DNA of 64,000 nt from Rhodocyclaceae bacterium. GTDB taxonomy: Bacteria; Pseudomonadota; Gammaproteobacteria; Burkholderiales; Rhodocyclaceae. The translations under genes were made by a program, and so were the position numbers. The stretch lies in NCBI GenBank assembly GCA_023150275.1, contig JAKLLG010000003.1, positions 62,001 through 126,000 of the forward strand, given 5' to 3'. This document shows positions 8,627-20,121 of this stretch, in pieces; position 1 is the first letter of the stretch, and every line of letters begins with the position of its first letter. The notes beneath the pieces were generated by a model, which had not been told where the DNA came from, did not search any database, and was given only the letters and a program-made list of their open reading frames with translations.

Positions 8627-9568
8627 TCAGCCGCGCGGGTGATGCAGCGCGTGCAGCGTCTTCAGCCGCTCGCGGGCGACATGGGTGTAGATCTGCGTCG
8701 TCGTGATGTCGGCGTGACCGAGCAGCATCTGGACGACGCGCAGATCGGCACCATGATTGATCAGGTGCGTCGCAAACGCGTGGCGCAGCGTGTGCGGCGA
8801 GAGTTGGTCGGCGTTGAGCCCGGCCTCTCGGCCATGGCGCTTGATCAGGTTCCAGAACATCTGCCGCGTCATCGCTGCCGCCCGGTTGGTGACGAACAGC
8901 GCGTCGCTCTGCCGTTGGTCGAGCAGCAGCGGGCGCGCTTGCGCGAGGTAGCGACGCAGCCAGCTGATCGCTTCTTCGCCAAGTGGCACCAGTCGCTCCT
9001 TGCTGCCCTTGCCGAACACGCGTACCAGCCCCATGTCGAGGTTCAACTCGTGCAGCTTGAGGCCAACCAGCTCTGATACGCGCAGGCCTGTGGCATAGAG
9101 AGTTTCCAGCATCGCGCGGTCGCGCAGGCCGAGTGGCGTTTCCGCGTTCGGTGCGGCGAGCAGCGCCTCAACCTGCGACTCGCTCATCAGCTTTGGCAGC
9201 CGTGCCGGACGCACGGGGTTGGCAATGCGTCGGGTCGGGTCGGCGGCGATGCGACGCTCGACGAGCAGCCAGCGGTAGAAGCGGCGCAGCGTCGACAGGT
9301 GCCGCGCCTGCGAGCTGGCGCGCATCTGCCGGGAAAGCCCGGCAACGTAATCGGCAGCGGCGACTTCGTCGCTGGCGAGTAGCGTGGTGCCGTGCGCGGC
9401 GAGCCAGCGCGCAAAGCGGGTGAGATCGCTGCGATAGCTGGCGAGCGAAGCCTTGGCGAGGCCATCCTCCAGCCACACGGCGTCGCAGAAAGCATCGATT
9501 TCTGCCGCCTCCGCGACTGGCAGCGGCGCGTGCCGCGCTGCCTTCTCCGTATTGCCCGCTGCCGTCAC
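8627..9568 (-). CDS. xerD: Site-specific tyrosine recombinase XerD
   Basis: Recombinase that acts with XerC at dif to resolve chromosome dimers. At 313 residues it is a little longer than E. coli XerD because of an N-terminal extension. The SAM-like N-domain (about 20-110) and catalytic domain are complete: Arg163 (ATGLRVSEL), Lys187 (GKGSKERLVPLG), His259 and Arg262 (SPHTLRHAF), His285 (LGHADITTTQ) and nucleophile Tyr294. It begins with GTG overlapping the ogt stop by four bases (GTGA), so translation is coupled to ogt. XerD is favoured over XerC by the motif wording and length. Confidence 0.93.
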   Translation of the reverse strand: MTAAGNTEKAARHAPLPVAEAAEIDAFCDAVWLEDGLAKASLASYRSDLTRFARWLAAHGTTLLASDEVAAADYVAGLSRQMRASSQARHLSTLRRFYRWLLVERRIAADPTRRIANPVRPARLPKLMSESQVEALLAAPNAETPLGLRDRAMLETLYATGLRVSELVGLKLHELNLDMGLVRVFGKGSKERLVPLGEEAISWLRRYLAQARPLLLDQRQSDALFVTNRAAAMTRQMFWNLIKRHGREAGLNADQLSPHTLRHAFATHLINHGADLRVVQMLLGHADITTTQIYTHVARERLKTLHALHHPRG

Positions 9569-10038
9569 TGCTGTTCGTGGGCGAGCAGCCAGCGCTTCAC
9601 CTCAAGCAGGAAGCCGCCGCCGTGGCGGTTGAAGCCGCCAAGCCCGCCACCGGTGGCGATCACGCGATGGCAGGGCACGACGAGCGGAAAGGGGTTGGCA
9701 CCACAGGCCTGGCCGACGGCGCGCGGCGCGTTGGCCAGCGACTTCGCGACTTCGCCGTAGGTGCGCGTCGTGCCGCGCGGGATGGCGCTGATCTGCGCCC
9801 ATACGCGGCGCTGGAACGGCGTGCCGGCCGGTTTCAATGGCAGTCCGAAGACAAAATCCGGATCCTTCAGGAAACCGCGCAGCTGACGTGCCGCTTCCGC
9901 GGCGAGTGGGGTGGCCGCCTTCTGTTCGGCGCGTGCTTCCAGGAATTCGATTTCCTCGATCCAGTCTTCGCCGTCGCAACGAATGCCGAGTGCAAACCCC
10001 GGTGCCGCAACGATGGCGTCATAGCGTTTGTCGGTCAT
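9565..10038 (-). CDS. ogt: Methylated-DNA--protein-cysteine methyltransferase (Ogt type)
   Basis: Suicide DNA repair enzyme that moves alkyl groups from O6-alkylguanine to its own cysteine. It is 157 residues. The active site PCHRVI is intact (VVPCHRVIATGGGLGGF), preceded by the helix-turn-helix region (IPRGTTRTYGEVAKSL) and the conserved RAVGQACGANP. It starts at an ATG overlapping the DUF1850 gene stop (ATGA) and overlaps xerD at its own end, so it sits inside the TRAP operon. Confidence 0.95.
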   Translation of the reverse strand: MTDKRYDAIVAAPGFALGIRCDGEDWIEEIEFLEARAEQKAATPLAAEAARQLRGFLKDPDFVFGLPLKPAGTPFQRRVWAQISAIPRGTTRTYGEVAKSLANAPRAVGQACGANPFPLVVPCHRVIATGGGLGGFNRHGGGFLLEVKRWLLAHEQQ

Positions 10039-10433
10039 GGCTTGTTTCCCTCCGGGCAGGGTCTTAGTTCGATGATGGCATTATCGCCCGGAATTTCCTT
10101 CAAGCCGGGCAGCAGATCCGCCAACGGTCGACAGTGGTTTTCCGCACAGAGTTCGTAGCCGGTGACATAGGGCGAATGGCGCAGCAGCAGTCCGCCCTGC
10201 GGCAGCAGCATCGGGACGTAATGCCAGACACCGTCGCGCAGCGTCGCACCAGCCGGAATCTCCATGCCGGCACCGCTGCCGCGGATGCGTGCGATGGTCA
10301 GTTCGAGCTTCATGTCGTGAATGCGCCAGTCTTCTTCCCAGCGCGTCTTCTCGATCGAGTGCGTCCAGACCAGCGTGAAGGCGGCCAGCGGCAGCGTTGC
10401 GAGCAGGCTGCCGCTGGCGATGCAGAGGCTCAT
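10035..10433 (-). CDS. DUF1850 domain protein linked to TAXI-TRAP transporter
   Basis: A 132-residue protein with an N-terminal hydrophobic signal or anchor (residues 1-23) and a C-terminal beta-rich part typical of DUF1850, including the motif HSIEKTRWEEDW and the GGLLLRHSPYVTGYELC segment. Genes of this family occur almost always beside TAXI-type TRAP transporters, and here it follows the fused permease with an ATGA overlap. A periplasmic accessory role is an inference from that linkage; the biochemical function is unknown. Confidence 0.85.
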   Translation of the reverse strand: MSLCIASGSLLATLPLAAFTLVWTHSIEKTRWEEDWRIHDMKLELTIARIRGSGAGMEIPAGATLRDGVWHYVPMLLPQGGLLLRHSPYVTGYELCAENHCRPLADLLPGLKEIPGDNAIIELRPCPEGNKP

Positions 10434-12484
10434 GCCCGCGTGCGATAGAGGTGCCAGCCGACGAAGACCGCACTCATCGCGAAGCCGATTTCGTCGGTGA
10501 GCGGGATCGCGGCGACGAGCATGAAGGCGGCTGCCGCGGCAAAGATGCGTTCGAAGGCATTGAGCGGCGCCCGCAGGTAGCCGATTGCCGCGCCGCCCCA
10601 GAGGGCAATGGCGATTACGGCCTTGGCGACGACATAGGCGACGCCGAGCACGGTGACGTCTCCCTGCAGCATCAGTTGCGGGTCGTAGACCGCCATGTAG
10701 GGCACGACGAAACCGGCAATCGCGATCTGCACCGCCTTCAGTCCGATCTTCATTGCCGACTCCTTGGCGATCGAACTCGCCGCGAAGGCTGCGAGCGCCA
10801 CCGGCGGCGTCAGGTCGGCCATGATGCCGAAATAGAAGACGAACATGTGGCTGACGATCAGCGGCACCCCCAGTTTCAACAGTGCCGGTGCGGCAATCGA
10901 GCTGGTGATGATGTAGTTCGGGATCGTCGGGATGCCCATGCCGAGGATCAGGCAGACCACCATCGTCAGCAGCAGCGACAGAAACAGGCTGTTTTCGCCG
11001 ACCTTGAGGATGTAGCCGGCAAACGAGGAGGCGGCGCCGGTCAGCGTCAGGATGCCGATGATGGTGCCGACGATGGCGCAGGCGACACCCACCGGCAGCG
11101 CCTGCTTCGCACCATCGACGAGGCTCTGCTTCATGGTGTGCAGCGTCTGCCGGCCCCCCTTGACCGAGAAGCACAGCGCGACCAGTGCCGCGATCAGCGC
11201 CAGGATGACCATGATCCCGCCGAGCGTGAACAGCGACGCGGCAAGCCCGATCGCCAGCCAGAAGACGTAGCGGAAAGCCGTCGACGACATCCGTGCCGCG
11301 ATCGCCGCACCGAGGATCAGGATCGCTGTCAGCGCTAGCCCGACCATGCCGGAGAACATCGGCGTGAAGCCCGAGAAAAGCATGGCCACCAGTGCGGCGA
11401 GGGGCAGGATCAGATACCAGTTGTCGCGCAGCGCCTGCCACGGATTCGGGCACTGCTTCTTGGGCAGGCCGACGAGGTTCTTGCGGCCGGCTTCGAGGTG
11501 CGTCATCCAGAAGGCGGTGAGGTAATAGAGAATCGCCGGGATGGCTGCCGCCTTGACGATCTCGGCATACGGAACGTTGAGGTTCTCGGCCATGATGAAG
11601 GCGACCGCGCCCATCACCGGCGGCATGATCTGGCCGCCCATCGAGGAGGTGGCCTCGACGGCGCCGGCAAAGACCCCGGAGTAGCCGAAACGCTTCATCA
11701 GCGGGATGGTGAACTGGCCGGTGGTCAGCACGTTGGCGACACCGGAACCGGAGATCGTGCCCATCAGGCCCGACGAGAGCACGGCCACCTTGGCCGGGCC
11801 GCCCTTGGTGTGGCCGACGAGGCCGAGCGCCAGGCTGTTGAAGAGGTTGATCATCCCCGCGTGTTCGAGGAAGGCGCCGAACAGGATGAAGAGGAAGATG
11901 TAGGTGGCCGAGACCAGTGTCGGGATGCCGTAGATGCCCTCGGTGCCGAAGGCGAGCTGATCGACGATCTGCGTGAAGGCGTAGCCGCGGTGGGCAAGAT
12001 CGCCCGGCAGGTACTGGCCGAACAGGCCGTAGGCGAGGAAGGTCAGGCAGACCAGCGGCAGCGCGAGGCCGAGGATGCGCCGCGCGGCCTCGAACAGCAT
12101 CAGCACGACAATGCAGCCGACGACGATGTCGATTTCGGTCGGATCGCCGGCGCGCTGGATCAGGTCACCCTCGAAGACCCATTGATAGAGCGAGAGCGCG
12201 AAGGCGGTGGCGGCGAGTGCCCATTCCCACCAGGCGATGCCGCCATGGCGCGCGCCCTTCTTTGTCGCCGGATAGATCAGAAAGGTGAGCAGCAGCAGGA
12301 AACCGACGTGCAGCGAGCGCGTCACCAGCGACGAAAAGGGGTGAAAGGCCGCGACGAAGAGCTGGTAGGTCGAGAAGCAGAGGGCAATGGCGACCACGGC
12401 CTGCAGCCCGAACCCCGAAAGGGGCCGGGTATGGCCGTGTTCGCTGAACTCCTCCGCCGCGCCGTGCGAGGGGGCGTGGCTCAT
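10430..12484 (-). CDS. TRAP transporter permease, DctQ-DctM fused type (TAXI family)
   Basis: A 684-residue inner-membrane protein that fuses the small (4-helix) and large (12-helix) TRAP permease subunits, giving sodium- or proton-driven uptake of organic acids. Helices cover almost the whole length. The DctM signature region is visible (HAGMINLFNSLALGLVGHTKG, SGSGVANVLTTGQFTIPLMK, EATSSMGGQIMPPVMGA), as is the C-terminal repeat (LILGMGIPTIPNYIITSS). It lies 13 bases after the TAXI receptor gene, which supplies substrate. The substrate cannot be read from sequence; glutamate or dicarboxylates are common for the family. Confidence 0.95.
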   Translation of the reverse strand: MSHAPSHGAAEEFSEHGHTRPLSGFGLQAVVAIALCFSTYQLFVAAFHPFSSLVTRSLHVGFLLLLTFLIYPATKKGARHGGIAWWEWALAATAFALSLYQWVFEGDLIQRAGDPTEIDIVVGCIVVLMLFEAARRILGLALPLVCLTFLAYGLFGQYLPGDLAHRGYAFTQIVDQLAFGTEGIYGIPTLVSATYIFLFILFGAFLEHAGMINLFNSLALGLVGHTKGGPAKVAVLSSGLMGTISGSGVANVLTTGQFTIPLMKRFGYSGVFAGAVEATSSMGGQIMPPVMGAVAFIMAENLNVPYAEIVKAAAIPAILYYLTAFWMTHLEAGRKNLVGLPKKQCPNPWQALRDNWYLILPLAALVAMLFSGFTPMFSGMVGLALTAILILGAAIAARMSSTAFRYVFWLAIGLAASLFTLGGIMVILALIAALVALCFSVKGGRQTLHTMKQSLVDGAKQALPVGVACAIVGTIIGILTLTGAASSFAGYILKVGENSLFLSLLLTMVVCLILGMGIPTIPNYIITSSIAAPALLKLGVPLIVSHMFVFYFGIMADLTPPVALAAFAASSIAKESAMKIGLKAVQIAIAGFVVPYMAVYDPQLMLQGDVTVLGVAYVVAKAVIAIALWGGAAIGYLRAPLNAFERIFAAAAAFMLVAAIPLTDEIGFAMSAVFVGWHLYRTRA

Positions 12485-12497
12485 GCGGTGCCGCGCC

Positions 12498-13448
12498 CTA
12501 CTTCAGCAGGCCGGCTTCGCGGTAGTACTTTTCGGCACCCGGATGCAGCGGTACCGGCGAACCTTTTGCCGCGCTTTCCTTGCTGATGGCCTTGGCGGCG
12601 GCGTGGGCGGCGACCATCTGATCGAGGTTGTCGAACATCGACTTGGTCATTGTGTAGACCGTGTCAGCGGCGACGCCTTCGTGTGTGACGAGGAAATTCT
12701 GCACGGCGACCGAAGCCACTGCCTCATTTTGGTTCTCATAGGTCTTTGCCGGGATGGTCCCGGACTGGTACGCGGCTTCGCCGATCTTGGCCACGACTTC
12801 GGGCGGAATCGGCACGATGACGATCTTCACGGCGGTGGCGAGATCGCGCACGGCGGCGACGCCGAGACCGGCCGAAATCAACGTCGCGTCGATCTGGCGG
12901 TTCTTCATCAGTTCAACCGACTCACCGAAGGGCAGGTATTCGACCTTGCCGAAATCCTTGTAGCTCATGCCGGCGCCGCGGAAGATGTCGCGCGCGTTGA
13001 GTTCGGTGCCCGACTTCGGCGCGCCGACCGAGACGCGCTTGCCCTTCAGGTCAGCCAGCGTCTTGATGCCGGAGTCGGCGGCGGCGACGATCTGAATGTA
13101 GTTCGGGTAGATCGCGGCGACTGCGCGCAGCTTCTTCAGCGGTGCCTTGAAGCCGGCTTCCTCGTTGCCTTTCCAGGCTTCGTTCAGCGAATCGCCGAGC
13201 GTAAATGCGATTTCGCCGCGGCCGGCTTGCAGCAGGTTGAGGTTTTCGGCGGAGGCCTTGGTCGCCTGCACCGAGGTCTTGGCGCCCGGCAATGCTTTGC
13301 CGTAAATCTGCGAGAGCGATACGCCGAGCGGGTAATAGACGCCGCTGGTGCCGCCGGTGAGCACGTTGATGAATTCGGCAGCGTGGCCGGCAGTGGCGCC
13401 GGCAGTGAGCGAGGCGGCGAGCAGCAGGTTGCGAAGCAGTCGGGTCAT
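12498..13448 (-). CDS. TAXI family TRAP transporter solute-binding receptor
   Basis: Periplasmic substrate-binding protein of the TAXI (TRAP-associated extracytoplasmic immunogenic) type, 316 residues. It has a Sec signal peptide (MTRLLRNLLLAASLTAGATA, cleavage near GHAA-EF), then the family hallmark GTGGTSGVYYP-like segment (here VLTGGTSGVYYPLGVSL), LKGKRVSVGAPKSGTE and the C-terminal ISAGLGVAAVRDLA. It has a strong ribosome site (GGAGGAG). First gene of the operon that continues with the fused permease. Confidence 0.95.
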   Translation of the reverse strand: MTRLLRNLLLAASLTAGATAGHAAEFINVLTGGTSGVYYPLGVSLSQIYGKALPGAKTSVQATKASAENLNLLQAGRGEIAFTLGDSLNEAWKGNEEAGFKAPLKKLRAVAAIYPNYIQIVAAADSGIKTLADLKGKRVSVGAPKSGTELNARDIFRGAGMSYKDFGKVEYLPFGESVELMKNRQIDATLISAGLGVAAVRDLATAVKIVIVPIPPEVVAKIGEAAYQSGTIPAKTYENQNEAVASVAVQNFLVTHEGVAADTVYTMTKSMFDNLDQMVAAHAAAKAISKESAAKGSPVPLHPGAEKYYREAGLLK

Positions 13449-13479
13449 GGTGTCTCCTCCGGGTGGGGGTGGTTGGATT

Positions 13480-13502
13480 GCGGCCCGCTCGTGGCGGGCC
13501 GC
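13480..13502 (-). terminator. Hairpin between chalcone-isomerase-like gene and TRAP operon
   Basis: A perfect 9-bp GC stem (GCGGCCCGC/GCGGGCCGC) with loop TCGTG, 25 bases beyond the stop at 13528 and before the TAXI gene start. No T-run follows on the minus strand, so it may be a weak or Rho-assisted terminator, or an mRNA stabiliser. Confidence 0.45.
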
Positions 13503-13527
13503 TTATGGAATCCGGATTATTGTCGGC

Positions 13528-14097
13528 TTACTGCGCTTTGCCAAGCAGCGCCTGTTTCAGATCGTTCTGCACCGGATCCTCGCCCAGCCACACGCGCAAC
13601 AGCGCCAGCTGGAAGTCTTCGCCGGCGATCTCCTTGCCCTTCTGCTGGCCGTTGATGCTCAGCACGGTGCCCTTCTCGGGAATGAGGTCAAAGACGATGC
13701 TCGATTTTGCCTTGATCTCGCCGAGCGCGTTGACGGTGTCGACCAGCTGCTTGACGCGATCCTTCAGCGCCGCCTGCTCGGCGTCGCTCGCATTGTTGTT
13801 GATGCCCTTGCTGACGGCGCCGGCGAAGGTGTCGCCGTCGACATCCTTGATCAGGCTGATGGTGATGCGCTTCGCCCCCTTGGCGGCGAGCGCCGTTTTG
13901 GCATCGGTTGCCTTGGCCGGCAGGTAGAGCGCCATCGCGTAGCGCTTGCCGAACTTGGATCGGACGCCGGCACCGTTGATGACGAGGTCGGCGTTGCCGA
14001 GTTTCAGTTTGTCGTCGAACTGGAAGCCTTCGAGTTCGAGGGCCTGGGCGGAAGAAAAGACGAATGCCGCTGCTGCGGCGAGAATGAGGCGTTTCAT
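13528..14097 (-). CDS. Chalcone isomerase-like periplasmic protein
   Basis: A 189-residue protein of the chalcone isomerase-like superfamily (bacterial branch). It has a signal peptide (MKRLILAAAAAFVFSSAQA), then the typical fold markers LGNADLVINGAGVRSKFGKRYAMALYL and a C-terminal WLGEDPVQNDLKQALLG. The bacterial members are exported proteins of unknown activity, probably fatty-acid-binding rather than flavonoid enzymes. The start at 14097 has a clear ribosome site (CAGGAGAC); a longer frame to 14127 crosses a palindrome. Monocistronic by layout. Confidence 0.87.
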   Translation of the reverse strand: MKRLILAAAAAFVFSSAQALELEGFQFDDKLKLGNADLVINGAGVRSKFGKRYAMALYLPAKATDAKTALAAKGAKRITISLIKDVDGDTFAGAVSKGINNNASDAEQAALKDRVKQLVDTVNALGEIKAKSSIVFDLIPEKGTVLSINGQQKGKEIAGEDFQLALLRVWLGEDPVQNDLKQALLGKAQ

Positions 14098-14112
14098 GCT
14101 GTCTCCTGAATT

Positions 14113-14127
14113 ATGACCGCCGGTCAT
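14113..14127. promoter_or_regulatory. 15-base palindrome before the chalcone-isomerase-like gene
   Basis: ATGACCG-C-CGGTCAT is a perfect palindrome 16 bases upstream of the start codon at 14097, just before the ribosome site. Its symmetry suits a dimeric repressor or a short mRNA hairpin. No matching site was noticed elsewhere in the window. Confidence 0.35.
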
Positions 14128-14150
14128 GCTGCCGGCGTTTCAGGAGTGTG

Positions 14151-14185
14151 CCACAGCCGCCATACGCAAGGGTAGGGGGCTGTGG
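14151..14185 (-). terminator. Possible proA downstream hairpin
   Basis: Arms CCACAGCC and GGCTGTGG (8 bp, perfect) enclose a 19-base loop 17 bases beyond the proA stop codon. There is no T-run, so termination is only a suggestion. Confidence 0.3.
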
Positions 14186-14201
14186 CCGCAGAGATGTTGG
14201 C

Positions 14202-15458
14202 TTATGCGCGTACGCTGCCGTTGCCGAGCACGATCCATTTCTGGCTGGTCAGGCCTTCGAGGCCGACCGGGCCGCGGGCGTGGATCTTGTCGGTCGAAAT
14301 GCCGATCTCGGCGCCGAGGCCGTACTCGAAACCGTCGGCGAAGCGCGTCGAGGCATTGATCATCACCGAAGCGGAATCCACCTCGCGCAGGAAGCGCATC
14401 GCCGCCGTGTAGTTTTCGCTGACGATGGCTTCGGTGTGATGCGACGAGTAATGGTTGATGTGTGCGATGGCCTCGTCGAGTCCGGCGACGATCTTGACCG
14501 AGATGATCGGCGCGAGGAACTCGGTGTAATAGTCCTCGTCGCTGGCGGCCTTCGCTTCCTTGACCAGTGCCTGCGTTTCGGCGCAGCCGCGGATCTCCAC
14601 GCCCTTGGCGGTCAGCATCGCGGCAATTGGCGGCAGCAGTTCGGCGGCGCGCGAACGCGCGACGAGCAGCGATTCGGCGGTGTTGCAGGTGCCGTAACGC
14701 TGCGTCTTGGCGTTCTCGACGATCTTCAGTGCCTTGGCGGCATCGGCGGCATCGTCGAGGTAGACGTGGCAGTTGCCGTCGAGGTGCTGGATCATCGGTA
14801 CGCGCGATTCGGCCAGGAGACGCGAGATCAGTCCCTTGCCGCCGCGCGGCACGATCACGTCGACGTATTCGCGCATGGTGATGAGGTGGCCGACGGCGGC
14901 GCGGTCGGTGGTGTCGATGACCTGCACGACGGTATCCGGCAGGCCGGCCGCGGCGAGGCCCTCGCGCACGCAGGCGGCGATGGCGCGGTTGCTGCGGATG
15001 GCTTCCGAACCGCCGCGCAGGATGGCGGCGTTGCCCGATTTCAGGCATAGCGCGGCGGCATCGGCCGTTACGTTCGGCCGCGCCTCGTAGATGATGCCGA
15101 TGACACCCAGCGGCACACGCATCTTGCCGACCTGGATGCCGGAGGGACGGTAGGCCATGTCGCTGATCTCGCCGACCGGATCGGGCAGCGCCGCGACCTG
15201 CTCGACGCCCTCCGCCATCGCGGCAACACCTTTTTCGGTGAGCGTCAGGCGGTCGAGCATCGCGGCCTCCAGCCCGGCGGCGCGGGCCGCCGCAAGGTCT
15301 TCGGCGTTGGCGGCGAGCAGCGTTGCCGCATCGCGGCGGATGGCGGCGGCGATCGCCTTGAGCGCGGCGTTCTTGGTGTTGGTGTCGGCACGGGCGATGG
15401 CGCGCGAGGCTTCGCGTGCCTGGCGGCCGATCGTCTGCATCTGTTGCTGGATATCCAT
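14202..15458 (-). CDS. proA: Gamma-glutamyl phosphate reductase ProA
   Basis: Second enzyme of proline synthesis: NADPH-dependent reduction of gamma-glutamyl phosphate to glutamate semialdehyde. It is 418 residues, the normal length, of aldehyde dehydrogenase fold. Seen: [32 protein letters not shown], the catalytic cysteine in [16 protein letters not shown], and [12 protein letters not shown] near the C-terminus. The start is the ATG at 15458, about 25 bases from a putative transcription start. proB is not adjacent. Confidence 0.97.
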   Translation of the reverse strand: MDIQQQMQTIGRQAREASRAIARADTNTKNAALKAIAAAIRRDAATLLAANAEDLAAARAAGLEAAMLDRLTLTEKGVAAMAEGVEQVAALPDPVGEISDMAYRPSGIQVGKMRVPLGVIGIIYEARPNVTADAAALCLKSGNAAILRGGSEAIRSNRAIAACVREGLAAAGLPDTVVQVIDTTDRAAVGHLITMREYVDVIVPRGGKGLISRLLAESRVPMIQHLDGNCHVYLDDAADAAKALKIVENAKTQRYGTCNTAESLLVARSRAAELLPPIAAMLTAKGVEIRGCAETQALVKEAKAASDEDYYTEFLAPIISVKIVAGLDEAIAHINHYSSHHTEAIVSENYTAAMRFLREVDSASVMINASTRFADGFEYGLGAEIGISTDKIHARGPVGLEGLTSQKWIVLGNGSVRA

Positions 15459-15489
15459 GGTGTTGCGGCGACGTCAATGGCAAAAGGTG

Positions 15490-15495
15490 ATTATA
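15490..15495 (-). promoter_or_regulatory. Putative -10 box of proA
   Basis: On the minus strand a perfect TATAAT ends 31 bases before the proA start. The best -35 is weak (CTGATT, 16-base spacing). Confidence 0.45.
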
Positions 15496-15573
15496 GCTGC
15501 CACCTGCTGAAAATCAGGGAGGGAACTCTTGCGGGAAGTTACACTCTTACGCGAAAGTCAGAGGGTGTCGGAG

Positions 15574-15834
15574 ATGGATAAAAAACTCATTGTTCCTGCC
15601 GAAGTGAAGGTTTGCGCAACCTGCAGCTACTGGGATGGCGAACGTCACGTGGATGAGGAATACAACCTGGTCGTCGTCTCGGAGGAATGTCGGGGCGAAT
15701 GTCTGGCGCAGGAAAAAACCTTCGAGGGGCTCCACGACGTCCGGCATACGGCCGACTGTGCGTGGGAGCCGCTGGTCGAGGATGCCGAGGCCGAAACAGC
15801 CGACGCGTCGTCTGTTCCCCGCAAGATCGGCTGA
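15574..15834 (+). CDS. Small Cys-rich cytoplasmic protein, unknown
   Basis: An 86-residue acidic protein not recognised. It contains a possible metal site: Cys-x2-Cys (VCATCSYWDGE), Cys-x3-Cys (EECRGECL) and a later Cys-Ala-Trp, in a rubredoxin- or zinc-ribbon-like arrangement. No signal peptide. The start MDKKLIVPAEVK (15574) follows a GGAG-like site (GTCGGAG); the upstream in-frame start at 15529 has none. Divergent from proA and convergent with holA. Confidence 0.7.
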   Translation: MDKKLIVPAEVKVCATCSYWDGERHVDEEYNLVVVSEECRGECLAQEKTFEGLHDVRHTADCAWEPLVEDAEAETADASSVPRKIG

Positions 15835-15847
15835 GGGGATTGCGGCG

Positions 15848-16867
15848 TCAGCGCCTGCTTGGCGCAGGCGCCGCCAGCGCAAGCCCCAGACGCAGAAACT
15901 CGTTCCATGCATCGCCACCGGCGATGCCTTTCACGATGCGGTCGATACGCCCGGCGTGCGCCAGCGCGGCACATGCCTGTGCGCTGCCGATACGGTTCAG
16001 GCAGCGCTTCATCAGCGCCTGACGCGGCCCCCAGACCCGGGCGTCGCGCATTACCATGTCGGCCGACTGGCCGGCGTCCATGCCCTGCCGGATTTGCGCC
16101 AGTGCGCGCACTTCCTCGGTCATTGCCCACAGGATCAGCGGCGGCGCTTCACCCTCCTGGCGCAGGCCGTCCAGCGTGCGGGCGAGACGGGCGGTATCCC
16201 CGGCGAGCAGAGCCTCGCGCAAGGAATCGAGATCGAAGCGCGCCACGTCGAGCACCGCGTCGCGTACCTCGGCGAGCGTCAGCTGTCGTGCCGGGTAGAG
16301 CAGGCCGAGTTTCCTGATTTCCTGTTGCGCGGCGAGCAGGTTGCCTTCGACGCGCTCGGCAATGAAGGTCAGCGTGTCGTTGTCGGCGCTCTGCCCCTGG
16401 CGGCGCAGACGGCCGGCGATCCATGCCGGCAACTCGGCGAGCGGCGGCGCATTCAGTTTGATCGCTGCGCCGGTTTCGGCCAGCGCAGTGACCCAGGCGG
16501 CCTTTTCGTCCTTCCAGTCGAGGGCCGGCAGCGTCACCAGCAACAGCGTGTCGGGGCCGCAGCGCTGGCAGTAGTCCTGCAGTGCAGCGCTGCCTTCGCG
16601 GCCGGGTTTGCCGGTGGGAATGCGCAGGTCGATCAGCTTCTTGCCGCCGAACAGCGAGAGGTTGCCGGCGGCCATGCTCAACTGGTTCCAGTCGAAACCG
16701 GAGAGGGCGGTGAGGACTTCGCGTTCGTCGAAGCCCTGCTGACGGGCGGCGGCGCGGATGGCATCCGCCGCTTCGATGACGAGCAGCGGCTCGTCGCCAT
16801 GGACGAGATAGACAGGCTTGAGTCCGCGCTCAAGGTGGGCGGACAGCTGTTCGCCCTTGAGTTGCAT
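15848..16867 (-). CDS. holA: DNA polymerase III delta subunit HolA
   Basis: Clamp-loader delta subunit that opens the beta clamp. It has 339 residues from MQLKGEQLSAHLERGLKPVYLVHGDEPLL, close to the usual length. The N-terminal delta motif (VYLVHGDEPLLV), the beta-binding LSLFGGKKLIDL segment, and the C-terminal helical domain (PPLILWAMTEEVRALAQI) are all seen. Its ATG overlaps the lptE stop by one base (TGATG). leuS-lptE-holA is a conserved betaproteobacterial operon. Confidence 0.94.
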   Translation of the reverse strand: MQLKGEQLSAHLERGLKPVYLVHGDEPLLVIEAADAIRAAARQQGFDEREVLTALSGFDWNQLSMAAGNLSLFGGKKLIDLRIPTGKPGREGSAALQDYCQRCGPDTLLLVTLPALDWKDEKAAWVTALAETGAAIKLNAPPLAELPAWIAGRLRRQGQSADNDTLTFIAERVEGNLLAAQQEIRKLGLLYPARQLTLAEVRDAVLDVARFDLDSLREALLAGDTARLARTLDGLRQEGEAPPLILWAMTEEVRALAQIRQGMDAGQSADMVMRDARVWGPRQALMKRCLNRIGSAQACAALAHAGRIDRIVKGIAGGDAWNEFLRLGLALAAPAPSRR

Positions 16868-17376
16868 CAGAGTTCGTCCTGCGGCTTGAGCGGCTTTACG
16901 GTGGACAGGCGGCGCAGTACCTGTTGCACGAGATCGTTCTCCATGTCGCGCCACAGCACCTGTTCTTCCTGCTCCTTCGCCAGTGTTGCCGAATCGTCGT
17001 AGGTGAGGTCGCGCGTGATTTCGATGCCGGTGGTGGACACCAGGTCGCGGCCCTTTGGATCGACCACGCGGAACGCGAAGCGGAAACGCAGGCGCACTTC
17101 GCGCACCCGGCCGGCCGCCGACAGCGAGAGGATCTGCCGCTCGCGCAGCTCGGTTACCTGCAGGAAGATTGCCTGCGCTTCCTCTTTCATCTCGACGACG
17201 CGCGTGCCGCCGCCGGCACGGATTTGCCGCTTGAGGCCGGCGCCGATCACCGAGGCGTCGGGCAGGGCGATGTGCAGGCTTTCGTACGGCAGCGTATAGG
17301 CGCCGCGCAGCTGGAAGCCACACGCGGCAAGCAGCAGCGTAGCGGTGATGATGAGGGAGGCGAGGGCTGCGCGCAT
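16867..17376 (-). CDS. lptE: LPS-assembly lipoprotein LptE
   Basis: Outer-membrane lipoprotein that plugs the LptD barrel for lipopolysaccharide export. It is 169 residues with a lipobox LLAAC (MRAALASLIITATLLLAAC), followed at once by GFQLRGAYTLPYESL, the usual LptE start of the mature protein. It lies 9 bases after leuS and touches holA, the conserved context. Confidence 0.93.
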   Translation of the reverse strand: MRAALASLIITATLLLAACGFQLRGAYTLPYESLHIALPDASVIGAGLKRQIRAGGGTRVVEMKEEAQAIFLQVTELRERQILSLSAAGRVREVRLRFRFAFRVVDPKGRDLVSTTGIEITRDLTYDDSATLAKEQEEQVLWRDMENDLVQQVLRRLSTVKPLKPQDEL

Positions 17377-17385
17377 GAACGATCC

Positions 17386-20034
<2,649 letters not shown>

Positions 20035-20121
20035 TTATACGCGGATTCATGGGGATGGCCGGCCGCGAGCGGGCGCCGGCATCGGGTAGAATCATGCAAC
20101 TTCAAGAAGGGGGTATGGCTG

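Noticed and set aside
14140..15483. Possible frameshifted second version of proA
   Set aside because: Arg/His-rich out-of-frame shadow; the correct frame gives an intact 418-residue ProA.
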